Shown here: positions 23,519 to 35,466 of the stretch, one piece after another | Layout: each line of letters begins with the position of its first letter | How positions within the stretch are numbered: position 1 is the stretch's first letter | NCBI GenBank assembly: GCA_936432065.2 | Contig: OW386286.2 | Span: 279,168,088-279,232,087 of the forward strand | Reading direction: 5' to 3' | Length of the DNA: 64,000 nt | Source: Rutpela maculata | Taxonomy: Eukaryota; Arthropoda; Insecta; Coleoptera; Cerambycidae | Notes under the pieces: generated by a model | What the model was told of the DNA's origin: nothing | Database searches by the model: none | Seen by the model: the letters and a program-made list of their open reading frames with translations, nothing else | Position numbers and translations under genes: made by a program

Positions 23519-23689
23519 AGGGGCGACTTAGCTTGAGAAAAAATTTTTAGATAAAATTTAAAGCACGAGTGGTATTTGTGGAGAATATTTCACGAATAAA
23601 TAATTCATTAAGTATATCTTCAATATTATGTTCAGTAATTAATTGCCTTCAGACGTTTCCTTGTTGCTTTTTAGAGATTACTCACTCAC

Positions 23690-23747
23690 CTTTATCTTCA
23701 ATTTCATCATTTACGTCACATAAAAATGCATTTCCAAAGCGACTCAT
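23690..23747 (-). other. Exon-like segment of unknown origin
   Basis: On the minus strand an acceptor-like TTTTTATTAG precedes ATG AGT CGC, and a strong donor (AAAG|GTGAGT) follows 58 nt later. It reads MSRFGNAFLCDVNDEIEDK. A possible continuation, EHNIEDILNELFIREIFS, lies at about 23640-23585. I do not recognise the protein. It could be a small unrecognised gene upstream of PNPO or a transposon exon. Confidence 0.25.
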
Positions 23748-23759
23748 CTAATAAAAAAC

Positions 23760-24907
23760 AAAGTAGGTTTAAATTATGACAATCAAGAAAAACAATATAC
23801 GTTAAACCATAGGTACTGTAAATTATAAGACTAGTCATCACAACAAAGCACGCTTCGACCAATCACATTACCGGTGAAATCACACAAATTGCATATTACC
23901 AATCTATCCCTTTTACGTTCTAAGGCTGCCGGCTCAGATGGTATGGTACCGCCATCTAGTAACGCTAGCTTAACTTAGTTACTACACTAAATAGTGAATT
24001 GAATTATTATATTAAAGTGTTTATTAATATATATTTATGTATTTAATCCTTGTTTCTAATTTGAGAAGTTTGATAGTTAAGTTAAGGTTTACTTGTTTAA
24101 GTAGAGAGACTTTAAGTACAACGAATTACAATGTATATAGTGATACTGCAGAGTTTTGATTTTCCAAATAAGTGTTAGCTGCTTTGTAATGATTGATGAA
24201 TTACCATATGTAAGTACCTACATTTGTGTATTTATCATGAAATAACTGATTTGTGTGCTTCGTAGATATTCACATTTAATTTTAGTTGTGAAAAATAATT
24301 TTGTAATTATGTTAGGTATTAAGCCATTGAAAGCTGTGTACCTATAACTTGTCCCGAACCTATATAAGTTCCACACAGCACTGGCTTTTTAGGTTATTAA
24401 TACAATACTACAATTTACGTTAACAATTAGTAATAAGCTAGAGAAGATATTTATAGATAACATTTAAAAGCACGATTTGTACTATTTGCCGAAAACATGT
24501 CACGACAGAAAACGTCAAAAAATTTTCGCAATATTTGCCGCTGTAGCGACCTAAAAAATTAGAGCGATAAATTTTGCATGTTGGTCCTGTCAAAAGCGGA
24601 TCTAGCTTGAATTACCACTAATAATGACGTTTGATTGGTGCAATGTTGTGAAAAAACGGGCTCTCATTGGCTATAGCCTTAATGAGTGAAATAATCGCTA
24701 AAATTGTTTTTTAATCTTAAGTAAACAGGTATAAACTCAAGTTAAATATTTGCGGTTTAAATAGAAAAGTTTAGTATAGAATTTCTATTCTCAATTGAGA
24801 AAGTCAGTACTAAAGCGTTGCTACCAAGATAAATCATTACAAAGCCTGCCTGCGCCAGTGTAACACCGAAATCGTGATTAAATATTACAAACTAGGCCAG
24901 TAGACTA
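23760..24907. other. Intergenic, no gene recognised
   Basis: AT-rich. I see no coding exon and no clear element borders. Confidence 0.4.
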
Positions 24908-26409
24908 GTTCACAAGTTCAAAGCCGTGTGTTAATTCTTGATAAAGCTCGTAAAAATTTGAGTGAGGACTCATTGGATTCGGAATGACGTCTAGAAAAAT
25001 GTTCAAAATTTTCAAACCCTCTCGTAAACAATTGCAAAAGTTATAAACAAATGAAGATTGAAAAAATAACTAGTATTGTTTTTTGTAAATAACTCGTATT
25101 TAAGAAATTTTAAAAAAGGATTCTTAAAGAGGAAGTAATTTCCAATAAAAAAAGTCCCAGCTCCCGAAACTCTATCTCTATTATTAACAATTTTAATTTA
25201 ATGTTGAAAATAGAGCTCCGCGCGGCGAACACTAAGCCGTTACGATGCTCTGAAATCGGCCGTAATAAGTAAAAATATTTTTTTATGTCATTAAATGTTA
25301 ATTTAAAAATTTTAAAAAATTATGGTATTATTTAGACACTTAAAGGAACAAAATCCAGTTGTAAAAAAATTTTTTTACCGATTTTTCATAAAATGAGCCT
25401 ATTGTTAATTAATAAATTTTTTTTACAGTTTGCGTTTATATTTCAAGTCGGATAATTGTTAACAAATGCCACTAAAATTATTTCGCTTCGTGGAGACCCT
25501 ATATGTCAACTATACTTTATGGGATTATGACTGCGATGTTTTTAATTATTATAGTCTATTAGTTATTAATCATTTAACCTAACAAAAAACTAAAAAATGA
25601 AAAAGAGAGGTTGAAATTTTTTTTAATTAATTTTAATCATTACTGTTTTTATATTCAAAAGTACTATAAGATCACATAAACTTTAAATTTTCATTGCTAA
25701 TTATTTAACCAAATTTTATAAACAAATAGATAAATTACGTATTTTTGAAAACAAATTTTTTGCCATTTTATTGATTATAAAATATGATTAAAAGAAAAAA
25801 AATTTCTTCAAAAAATTTTTTAATCGTCTATAATCATTTTTTTCCTTTTTTCAATATTTAAACAAATTATTAAGAAAAAATTTTATTCTTAAAATTTATT
25901 ATTTGTAATTCTCTACAAGCTGGAAAAATGAAAAATTTTTGTTGTTAATTTATTTGTTTATTTAATAAACAATTTTTTATTAACAATCGCCGAATGTGTT
26001 TATATTTTTTTAGATAGAAAAAAAAATAATGAAAACAACCGTATACATAAACATGTCAAAAAAAAATTCAATTTTAAATTCTATAAAAAATATTAATTTT
26101 TTTTTTGACATGTTTATGTATACAGTTGTTTTTGTTATTTTTTTTTCTATCTAACAAAAATATAAACACATTCGGATATTGTTGAAATTTATTCCTCTTT
26201 AATTAAGAATCTTTCTTTAAAATTTCTTAAATACTAATAGTTTTCGAGTTATTTACAAAAAGCAAAACTCGTTATTTTTTCAATCTTCATTTGTTTATAA
26301 CTTTTGCAATTGTATATGTGCGGGTTTGAAAATTTTGAACGTTTTTCTAGACGTCATTCCGAATCCAATATTTTTACCAGCTTTATCAAGAATTAACACG
26401 GCTTTGAAC
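24908..26409. mobile_element. Foldback-type palindromic element (right tip now after the hAT)
   Basis: The left arm 24908-25155 (ACAAGTTCAAAGCCGTG..., ATTCGGAATGACGTCTAG..., TGCAAAAGTTATAAACAAAT...) is inverted at 26180-26409. An inner palindrome pairs 25985-26065 with 26095-26170. About 830 bp (25156-25985) interrupts the left arm. The right arm is cut by the hAT at 26410 and its tip continues at 29764 (CTTTGAACTTG). No coding sequence. Confidence 0.7.
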
Positions 26410-29400
26410 CAGTGGCGGCTCGTCAGGGGAGGCAGGGGAGGCTGAGCCTCCCTTTGGAAGAAGCAACATATCTTGCAATCTTCCAAATTAATATCTTTTA
26501 CTTGTAGAAATTTCTACTTAGGTATATCTCAATTTTCAATATTGTTTATTGTTTATAGTTCATTAATTAATTTTCAGTGTATAAAAAAGTTCTGCATTTC
26601 CTTTCCACAAACATACCTATAACGTCACAGTCCGGATTGTCTTTTTATGCATATTTCCCGGGCGACCCGGTCTTTCATTGAATGAACAGAGCGCTTCGCT
26701 TGAGGCTTATACGAAATAGCTTCCAACTTCAAGGCATTTAGTTTTAACATAAATGACCTTGCATTACTTTTGCGTTGTCTAGCAACACTTCAAATAAGAC
26801 AAGCTAGGCCGCTAGCCTCAGTCCTCAGTTCTTTATAGCGCATGTGCAGTTCAGGAGTTCAGGCACAGTATAGAGAAGACAAGTACTTTCACTCGCAGCG
26901 GTCCCTTTGATATTTGTTGTACTCGATTTAGCCGGTTAAGATCAACTTGACATTAAAATACATAAAACATTTGATAGGCGGGCTAGAAATGAGTGCTCTA
27001 GGTGAAAATATTCCCAACAACATCTCTTGTTGTCCAGACGTGGTGGATTATTTGTTATTAAATGGATTTTCTACTCTTACTTACGACGAAAAGGTAAGAA
27101 TTAAAAGAATTGCTAGGCCTACACCAGCAATGCCTTCGTTAGTTTTTAAAAGTGGAAAACAAAACAGAGGGTTTTGTGATAACAATTATAAAAAAATCGA
27201 GTGGTTAACGGCATCAACAGTTAGAAACAAATTATATTGTTGGAGATGTTTATTATTCACTAATGATCAATCCTCAATTTGGGGCAGGACCGGGTTTAAT
27301 AATTTGAAAAATTTGTCGCGAGGTTTACAAAAGCACGAAAAATCCCAGGAGCACATTTCATCTTGCGTTAAATTCGAAATATTTGGTAAACAAAATATTG
27401 TAAATTATTTGGAATCTGCACATAAGAGAGAAATAGAAAATTTTAATGAAAAGGTCCGTGAAAATAGGGAAATATTAAAGAGATTAATTGATGCCGTTAT
27501 ATATTTATCTTCGCAAGAAAATTCTTTCCGAGGGCATGACGAAAAACGCGATTCGTGCAATAAAGGAAATTTCAAAGAGCTAATAGATTTTTTTAAAATG
27601 TATGATCCAAAATTAGAGAACTTTTTGAATAACGCCACTATTTTTTCCGGAACATCTAAATCAATTCAAAATGATCTAATTGAGAGTGTTAGCTCGATTA
27701 TTAAAGGCAAAATTTATGAAGAACTATATAATTGCGAATTTTTCTCGTGGCAAATTGACGAAACGACGGACATTACCTGTAAATCTCAACTTTCCGTAAT
27801 TTTTAGATATGTAATGCACGGCGAAGTTATTGAAAGGTTTGTTGGTTTTCTTGATGTGAGTAGTGGAAGAAACGCGGAGAGTTTATTTAAATTATTAATC
27901 GACGAATTTGGTAAATTTGATTTGAAAAATAAATTAATAGCACAAACCTATGACGGCGCTGCAGTTATGTCAGGGCATCTTAATGGACTCCAAACAAAAA
28001 TAAAAGATATTGCTCCTCAAGCTTACTTCATTCACTGTTATGCACATCAATTAAATTTAGTTCTGAGTAAAGCATGTAACGGAATTAAAGAAGTTAGAAT
28101 ATTTTTTTCAAATATTACTGGTTTTTCGTCATTTTTTTCAAAATCTACCAAAAGAACTGATGTTTTAAATACAATTAATATGAAACATAGAATTCCGACA
28201 AACGCTCCCACTCGTTGGAATTTTTCATCTAGAGTTGTTTTCACTGTTGACAAATACAGGAAAGAACTTATTGACGTTTTTAATTTTATTTCGGAAAGTG
28301 AAGATTTTTTAAATGACGCTCAGACTTTAAGAGCAGCTTACGGATTAAAATCGTTATTGTTGGATAAAAATTTCATATTTTTTCTAAAAGCTTTTAACAT
28401 GATTTTTGAGCAAACTGATGTTGTTTTCCAAATTTTACAGAATAAACTAACTGATATAACATATTCTAAAAATAGACTTAAGTCACTTATATCTAAATTA
28501 AAAGAATTTCGCAATAACGAAATACATTTCAATACTTTATACAATATTTTTTTAGAAAATACTGAAAACGTAGATGATGAGCCAGGGCCACAATTTAAAA
28601 AAAGAAAGACAACATATAACTTTGACAGGGCAGATATACATTACAAACAAATTTTTATAGAAATTTTAGACACCATTATAGTCCAAATTGAAATTAGATT
28701 TTCTGATTTAAATACTTTGCAATGTTACGATTTAGTAAATCCTAATAATTTTACAGCGTTTTCTAAATCATTCCCTACCAGTCTAATGGAGAAATTAATG
28801 GACCATTATCCTTTTTTTGACCGTATTTCGTTAAAAAATGAACTATGCGTGTTGTATTCTGACCAGCAACTTTTAGCAAATCCAAAATAATCTCAAGAAA
28901 TGCTTACTTATATATATAATAATAATTTAAAAAGCTGTCTACCCGAACTGTACAAACTTTTATCATTAGTGTCAACAATTCCAGTAACCTCAGCTTCTGT
29001 AGAACGATCATTTTCAGCACTTAAACGCATAAAAACATTTACTAGAAACAAAATAAGTCAAGACCGCCTCTCAAATGTATCGCTTATTTCAATAGAAAAA
29101 CATTTTTTGTCAGAATTGAAGAAACACGATTCATTTTATGATGAAGTAATCAACCATTTTGCTAGTTCCGAAAATCGCAGGTTACCACTCATTTATAAAA
29201 ATATTTAGGCTTTACACCAAAGATTAATATAGTTGTTATTTTAGAAAAAATATTTATTTGCGTTATTTATTTTTTAGGAAATATTTTTTAATTCTTCCGC
29301 GGTTATATTTTTTTATATAACTTCTTTCTCAAAGCTATTTTAATTTTTATTAAAAGTTATAATTTTACACTCTGGCAGTGATAATGAATACAATTTTTGT

Positions 29401-29763
29401 TTGTAGGAAAATACTTTAATTTTTTTTCCAAAACTATTTTGATTTTTATTAAAAGTTATAACTTAATTATAAGTGGGATAGTAGGGCTCCTTTGGATACC
29501 GATACTCGAGGCGTAGGAACGGAAATTTCATGAGAATGATTTTTTCGTCTCATTATATTTTCTATTTCCTTTTCTTTTTATTCTTTTATTCTCTCAAGTC
29601 GTGAATCGGTATCCTGGCGAACAACCCACGACAAAAAAATGTAACGCGCCGTTGTACTACCTCGAGGGTGGTGGGGAAATGTACAAATTGTAATCATATT
29701 GCAAGTTAATTGTCTTTCAAAATATCAAGCCTCCTCTGCAGAAAATATCACGAGCCGCCACTG
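26410..29763 (+). mobile_element. hAT transposon, 3354 bp, with perfect target duplication
   Basis: TIRs are CAGTGGCGGCTCGT at the left and ACGAGCCGCCACTG at the right, followed inside by GAGGCTGAGCCTCC-like and GCCTCCTCTGC-like sequence. The 8-bp duplication CTTTGAAC is perfect at 26402-26409 and 29764-29771. It carries one transposase gene with a single nonsense codon. Intact ends, an unmutated duplication and a near-open gene suggest recent insertion. Confidence 0.95.
26989..29208 (+). pseudogene. hAT transposase (ZMYM1/TTF-finger type) with one in-frame stop
   Basis: A 740-codon frame starting at ATG 26989 (MSALGENIPNN), broken only by TAA at codon 634 (28888-28890); 28891-29208 continues in the same frame. 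Domains: TTF-type zinc finger (LYCWRCLLF..., then LQKHEKSQEH), RNase-H-like DDE core of DUF4371 type (SWQIDETTD, TYDGAAVMSG, IHCYAHQLNLVL, PTRWNFSSR) and the hAT dimerization domain (PVTSASVERSFSALKRIKTF). The nonsense removes the dimerization domain, so this copy should be inactive unless the stop is read through or is a sequencing error. There is no intron. Confidence 0.92.
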
Positions 29764-29981
29764 CTTTGAACTTGGGAATATTTGGGGAGAGCCGTTGTGA
29801 GGGGAAAATGCGGGGATTTTCGAATAAATACCATCAACTTAAGGCAAGACATATGCGCGTTTGTCGAGGAAAAATATATACCTTGACCTTATGTGATACG
29901 GTGATTGGACAGCGGCAGCATCGAATCGCGCGTGAGTCCTTGCCTTGTCTGCGTGGGTGTAGGCGTGGGCCGTGCCGTGAC

Positions 29982-30273
29982 TAGTGATGGGCGATATATC
30001 ACGAACTGTGATTTAATCACTGATATTAAGAAATCACAGGTAACGACTGTTAGTAAAGTTGGCAGAAAAGCGTGACGTGATCACGACTTTCCTTCCGTAT
30101 TTCGTTCCCTTGCCGTGGTTCAACCAAGACCATATTATAATAATTAACAATTTCTCCCGTACGTCGTATTATGAAAGTCGTGATCACATCACGTTTTAAA
30201 TTTACTGATATAAGAAAATCACAGTAACGATTTACATTGTGATATTGAAAAATCACGATATCGCCCATCACTA
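29982..30273. mobile_element. hAT MITE, 292 bp
   Basis: Ends are TAGTGATGGGCGATAT and ATATCGCCCATCACTA. The flanking octamers GCCGTGAC (29974-29981) and GTCGTGAC (30274-30281) match at 7 of 8 positions. The whole element is nearly palindromic (GTGATCACGACTTTC mirrored by GAAAGTCGTGATCAC). Confidence 0.85.
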
Positions 30274-30281
30274 GTCGTGAC

Positions 30282-30956
30282 TGCGAATGCGTATGCCCTT
30301 GACAGCTTAATTTTAAAGTTGCAGTGTTGCGAGATGCTCGTTGCTCGTATTTCTTACTCTTCTTAACAGTCTTAACCGAGTTATGATATGATAATATAAT
30401 ATGACAAGAAAAGATTTATGTAGCATATGCATGAGACAAACCGGGACTTGTAGTTGTGATTCAAGCTAATTATTTTTGTATCATTCGTTTCAATTAGGAG
30501 GACTTTTAGTGTAAAAGTAAACCTATTGTACTGCTTAGTTTTAAATAAGAAATAACTCTTTTTTTATATTTTTCTTAATAAACATTATACTATGTCTGCT
30601 TTTTATTTGATTTCTCTTTTATTATTTGTGGGGAAAACTGTGGGGAATAGGTTACTAAAATTCCCCGACTTTGGGGAATCTTGGCAACGTCTGTGGATAT
30701 TTTCGAACGCAGCCATTGGCAACCCTGGTTATAGCACTGACTCACCATTAGAGGCTTCTCACTTTTTGTCAGTCAGTCTTTCAATATGCTGGTAGCAGTG
30801 CCGTATGTGTGTATGACATTTCCGTTATTTTGACATTAAAATTTTCTCATTTTTGCTTACGGCTATTTTTGGAAGCCTTTTGAAACGGATAACAATGAAA
30901 AGCCACAAGAAAATATTGAAGCGGTGGTCATAGCCACTTTGATGGCAAATTGCTCA
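30282..30956. other. Intergenic, nothing recognised
   Basis: I see no coding exon or repeat border. Confidence 0.4.
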
Positions 30957-31556
30957 AATCATGATACAAAAGCTGTTTTCTTTCGTGCTGAACAAAGTGA
31001 ACACAATCAGTAAGCAACCAATAGAAATACTTCGATTTGATTGGTTGTTTAGTGATTGCAATCAGTTCGTTCAGCACGAAAGAAAACAGCTAAAGAACAC
31101 AAGGTATGACATTGCGCATGTGGGCGGAGCCAAATCGACAGTTGCTTCGTCACGCGGTGATAATTTTCTACACGCTTCCTTCGTAAAAGTGAGTTTGCCG
31201 ACGTCTGTGGAAGTTGTTTTTTGGATTATTTTACTTATTTTAGTGTTCTTGCAATAACCTTCAGTTATAAAAATGCGTTGTGCATTGGATTCATGTAAAA
31301 GTGACAATAGGTATGTTTAAAACGTATTTATGCGGAGATAAAGCTCATTTATAAAGAACGATGCTTACTAAGAACACTAAGAATCCCTATTTATTCAAAA
31401 TTCCAATGATTTCAGACAAATCCATGATACAAATTCTTTGCATCATGAGGAAAATCCTATGTAATTTAAAATCCCGCTATCACCGCGTGACGTCTTGCGC
31501 CAACCGGACCGAATTTGGCGCACTATCTAGCATACCTTCTATTCTTTTGTATCATG
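30957..31556 (+). mobile_element. Element with inverted ends carrying a THAP first exon
   Basis: CATGATACAAAAG (30960-30972) is inverted at 31544-31556. Near the left end is a 121-bp palindrome (30971-31091; AGCTGTTTTCTTTCGTGCTG arms). At 31273-31310 a coding exon reads MRCALDSCKSDNR followed by the donor GTATGT. The start CX4C matches the beginning of a THAP zinc finger. A second exon was not found with confidence, so this is probably a gene or transposon 5' fragment. Its right end was used as a target by the hAT-like element at 31557. Confidence 0.5.
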
Positions 31557-33959
31557 CAGAGACGAACCCACGGGGGGTTATGGGGGGGGTACGCTCCCCC
31601 CCCAATGTTGATTGAGTTGGGAAAATCACCAAAAATGTAAAAAAATCTTAATTGGGTATAATTGCAAAAAAACGAATAATGAGTTGATAAAAATTAAATG
31701 ACACTGTCACTATGACCATTTAATAATTTTAATTGATATTATTTATGACTTAGATGTGACTGATGTGAGACTTGTGAGAGCCACAGAATAGTCGACGGAC
31801 AACGCATAACGCCGACGGGCCTACGCGACGGGCCAACAAAATAAACTCGTCAACTCGCGGAAATTCGACGTTCGACCCAGTAGACGGCACGGCCAGAGCA
31901 TACAATTGGGTTGTTGCACTAAGTTAAAATTTGAGGAGAATCTATGTTAAACAATAACAATTATTCATAAAAAATCATTAGAAACATGTAGAAGTTGAAA
32001 AGAAAGTCTTATAATATTATAATATTAATTACAAAAATACATGCATTTAAAACGGAGATGACATAATAACGGCAGTCTGTAGAGAAGTTAGTTATAAAAC
32101 GACGAGAAACGTGTACTAATTTAGAAACTCGCTGATAGCGACGGAGAAAAAAGACAATCACGACAGTTTAATCTGACATTATATTTAACGTCAAATTCAA
32201 CCGACGTTCATAGGTTACAATTCGGTATAGTTTAACAGCATCTAGTTATGGATAAATATAAGTACAGATAGTGTTTTCTGCCGTACTGTGTAAATAATAC
32301 CATCAATTCACCAGAAAAACTGTTATGTTCCAATAATAAACGCTGAACGTAATAATGAATGATTCAAAGCCACCAGAGAAGGACCAAGTCTTCTTATTGT
32401 GGAGACCATTTCAATGTCAAGTAAAGTAACGAATTACAATGTATTCTAAGCGTTTTATTTGTGGTAATTTGTATCGTAATGTAGGAATTTGATTTTTAAT
32501 ATGGGTTTATGTTGTAGGAAAAACGGCCGCATTACAAGACTTGTGTGGCGTTCTAGCTGTTACAGATTTAAATTACACGCCAAACTGGTGGATAAAACAG
32601 GGTGTATTACTATATTCTTAACGGCTCTAGATTAGAAATATTAGAATGTTATTCATGCTTTGACTTCCTAAAAGGAGGGAAATGGCTTTAATCTGCTTTT
32701 ATGTATTTTATCTAGTTTATGTTGGAATAAAGTGCAGTTGTTTTTGTTAGTTATTGATTATTTATGAAGCTTCCTAGACGCCCCATAATACTAGGATGGT
32801 CAATATAAATTAAGAAAGGAAATTTAAAAACTCGCCGTTGAAAAACTATATGAAACAAACTGTGAAAATCGTCTAAAGTCGGTGAACACAATCAGTCGGG
32901 AATGGCTACGAACGCGTTGGATTGTAGTTATAAATGCCCTTTGAATTATGTGTGTTATAAATACATATCATTGTTTATTGCTTAGATAGATACTAGCATA
33001 AAGTACTTACCTATTTATTATTTTTTGTTATAATACAGACCTTTTTTGATATCTTTGTAAGTCTCATTCTGACTCTTCTTAGTGTGAGTATCAATGGATA
33101 ATAAATAATTTCTTTAGTAGATAAACTTATTTTGTTGTTTTCAGTTAGATACTCATGTATATATATAGTTAATAAGAAATAAAACAATGAAAATGAAATA
33201 TTTAATAAAATACAAAGTATAGTTAACAAATTCATCTAAATTAAATAATAAAATACATATTAGACATATTATGTAATATTAATAAGATAAGATAAAGGAA
33301 GTTCTTGCAGAAATTACAATAGTTTGTACTGTCTATATCAGCTGTAACGTAAGTACCTTCCAACCATTGCAATGTCAAAACGATCGTCTCTTTTTGAAAA
33401 TTCGCTTACCATAAAGATATCTACCGCAAGTAGAATGTCAGAATTAGCTTTTACAGATATACTGCCTTAGTCGCTTTGTAAAAAATTATTAACAATAACT
33501 GCAAACATTAATCACTGGGGGGGGGGGCGCAGTAGGGGCAATTGCCCTCCCCCGAGAAAAGTATTCGTTATGTTTTCAAGGGGATAATTTTTTTTTTCGC
33601 ATGAGGTGGGAAATACAAATTTTTGGATTTCTAATAGTATTCCTGTGTATGAGGCGAAAAATTTTTTGTCCAGATTTTAATTTGTACCCCACCCATGAGC
33701 CGAAATTTCCGAAAAAATTTTTTTTGTAGATGTTAGTGCCCCCCCCCCCAGTACCTTTCTGGATCCGCCCTTGTCTAGCGCCTACATCAAGTAGTTTAGT
33801 TAAACTTCTTTTGCATAATATTTGTATCGCTAGGCTACTTATAGATTAAGTCTGAAATAAAAAAAAACATAAGGAAATATAAGTTGTAAAAAAAATGGGC
33901 AGTTGGCAAATTAGTTATAGCTTTCCCCCCCCCAAAAAAAATAGCTGGGTTCGTCTCTG
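31557..33959. mobile_element. hAT-like element, 2403 bp, with nested insertions
   Basis: Ends are CAGAGACGAACCCA and TGGGTTCGTCTCTG. The 8-bp duplication GTATCATG is perfect (31549-31556, 33960-33967). Most of the interior is the inserted E element (31908 to about 33517); the rest is G-run-rich sequence with ATGAGGYG repeats (33590-33760). No transposase is visible. Confidence 0.8.
31908..33517 (+). mobile_element. E-family TIR element, copy 1 (3' truncated)
   Basis: It starts GGGTTGTTGCACTAAG after AATT and is almost identical to 37936-39535, but stops in a G run at about 33517, lacking the right TIR. A decayed THAP-like frame begins at ATG 32248 (CFLPYC..., then YCGDHFNVK after frameshift, to about 32420). 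E2 carries the same breaks, so they predate both copies. Confidence 0.75.
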
Positions 33960-33967
33960 GTATCATG

Positions 33968-34413
33968 GTTTGTAATTATGTGACTAAGTGTGATAATGGG
34001 GGGGGGGGTCTGACTCAGTGTGACGTAACGAATGATGAATGAATCAAGAAAAGAAAAATAATGTAAAATTTGTTTTTTGATTTTTAGTAGGATTGTGCCC
34101 ATGAGGTGGTAAATTTTTTTTTGGATATCTACTATAGCACCCCCACCCATGAGGCGTTAAAAAATTTTTTTTTGATGTTTACTAGTACCCCCCTCCCCAT
34201 GAGGCGTAAAAATTTTTTTTGTCGATTTCTACTAGCCCCCCCCCATGAGGCGAAAATATCGTGAATAATAAATAACAGAATCGGGGGGGGGGGTCTCTAT
34301 AAGCGTGACGTATTTTTTTTGGGGGGTCTAACTCAGCGTGACAAAACGTGACAATAGGGGGGAGGGGGTCTAAAATCTCAAAAATTGGCGTGACGTCATT
34401 TATGGATGGCCCC
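33968..34413. mobile_element. G-family Harbinger-like MITE, copy 3 (left end lost)
   Basis: The right end GCGTGACGTCATTTATGG...GGCCCC matches the ends of the elements at 45330 and 46846. The left terminus is missing at the border with the hAT duplication. The interior has about 50-bp units CTACTAG, C-run, ATGAGGCG, T-run (34085-34250). Confidence 0.65.
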
Positions 34414-34538
34414 TGATACAGTACATATACTTATTTTATTTTGTATTTATCAAAAAATATATTTGTTTTGTTTGGTATTATTTATCATTTATTATAAAAT
34501 AAATAAAATTTATTTGATCTTTTCGCGCGGGTTTATAA

Positions 34539-35176
34539 AGGTGCGTTTAGATTAACCCAGTAGACAGGCCAGCCGTGCTCTCCAGTAGCGTCTGCCAGTA
34601 ACTATCCCTTTGTAAATACTTTATTTCAGTAACTGGACAGGCCAGCAGTCTCATCACTGGCCTATCAGCGAATTCAAAATATTTTGATTTTGCTCTCCAC
34701 TGGCGTTGCCCCCACCACAGCACAGGTCAGCAACACTCCTGCGGCCAGTTGACAAAATGTCTAGGTGGGGTAAGGAACAAACGCTGCAATTTGTAAACTT
34801 GTAAAAAAATGAGAATTTGTGGAATGTATTTAGCAGCACATAGCTCCCTTAAAATTGTTGATGAAGCAGCTCCCCTTGACCTAGCATTTATCCAATTTCT
34901 TATTCAAACTCTCCTTTTTATTGTAATTTCTTCTTCTATCATATCGACAAGCTCTTTATATAATATCAACGATAACGATCTTGCGTATGACGCCATATAC
35001 GAATTATCCGTTCGTCCATTTTTCGTCAAACTAGTCTACAAACACTGGAGTTTCGTATGAACAGTGTGACTAGTTGAACTGCTTTTCCAATAGCTGGGAG
35101 GACAGTTTACAAGCCAGCTACCGGCCAACTAGCAGGGCAGTTACTGGCTTAATCTAAACCTGATCTAAACGCACCT
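34539..35176. mobile_element. PIF/Harbinger-like MITE, 638 bp
   Basis: TIRs AGGTGCGTTTAGAT and ATCTAAACGCACCT, flanked by TAA on both sides (34536-34538, 35177-35179), a TWA duplication as in PIF/Harbinger. Inner CCAGTARRCWGG-like motifs are repeated in inverted orientation. It ends 290 bp upstream of the PSME3 ATG. Confidence 0.8.
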
Positions 35177-35466
35177 TAAGTTTTAGTACAATTTCCCCCT
35201 ACTTTCTTGAGCATAATTTTAGTTGGCTATAGCAGCGCGCTGCGCCCGGTAGTCCTGATGTATCGCAAATAATTGTTAACGATATAGATGATCCACAAAA
35301 GTTTGGGGAACGATCAACGCGCAGGTCGCAACTTGTACCTAAGTTCCGAGCTTCTCTTCTCATTGTTGGACTCCGGAAACATTTTAGGTTAAGTTGGAAT
35401 AGAATTTGTCAATCAAAAGGAATTGTATATCGTTTTAAATTAGTGTTAACCGTATTTGTAAATATT

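Noticed and set aside
23569..23751. Plus-strand 60-aa open frame
   Set aside because: It is the shadow of the minus-strand exon-like segment; the hydrophobic low-complexity peptide is not convincing.
30592..30795. 67-aa open frame starting MSAFYLISLLLF, resembling a signal peptide
   Set aside because: Short, without recognised domain, and its hydrophobic start is expected by chance in AT-rich DNA.
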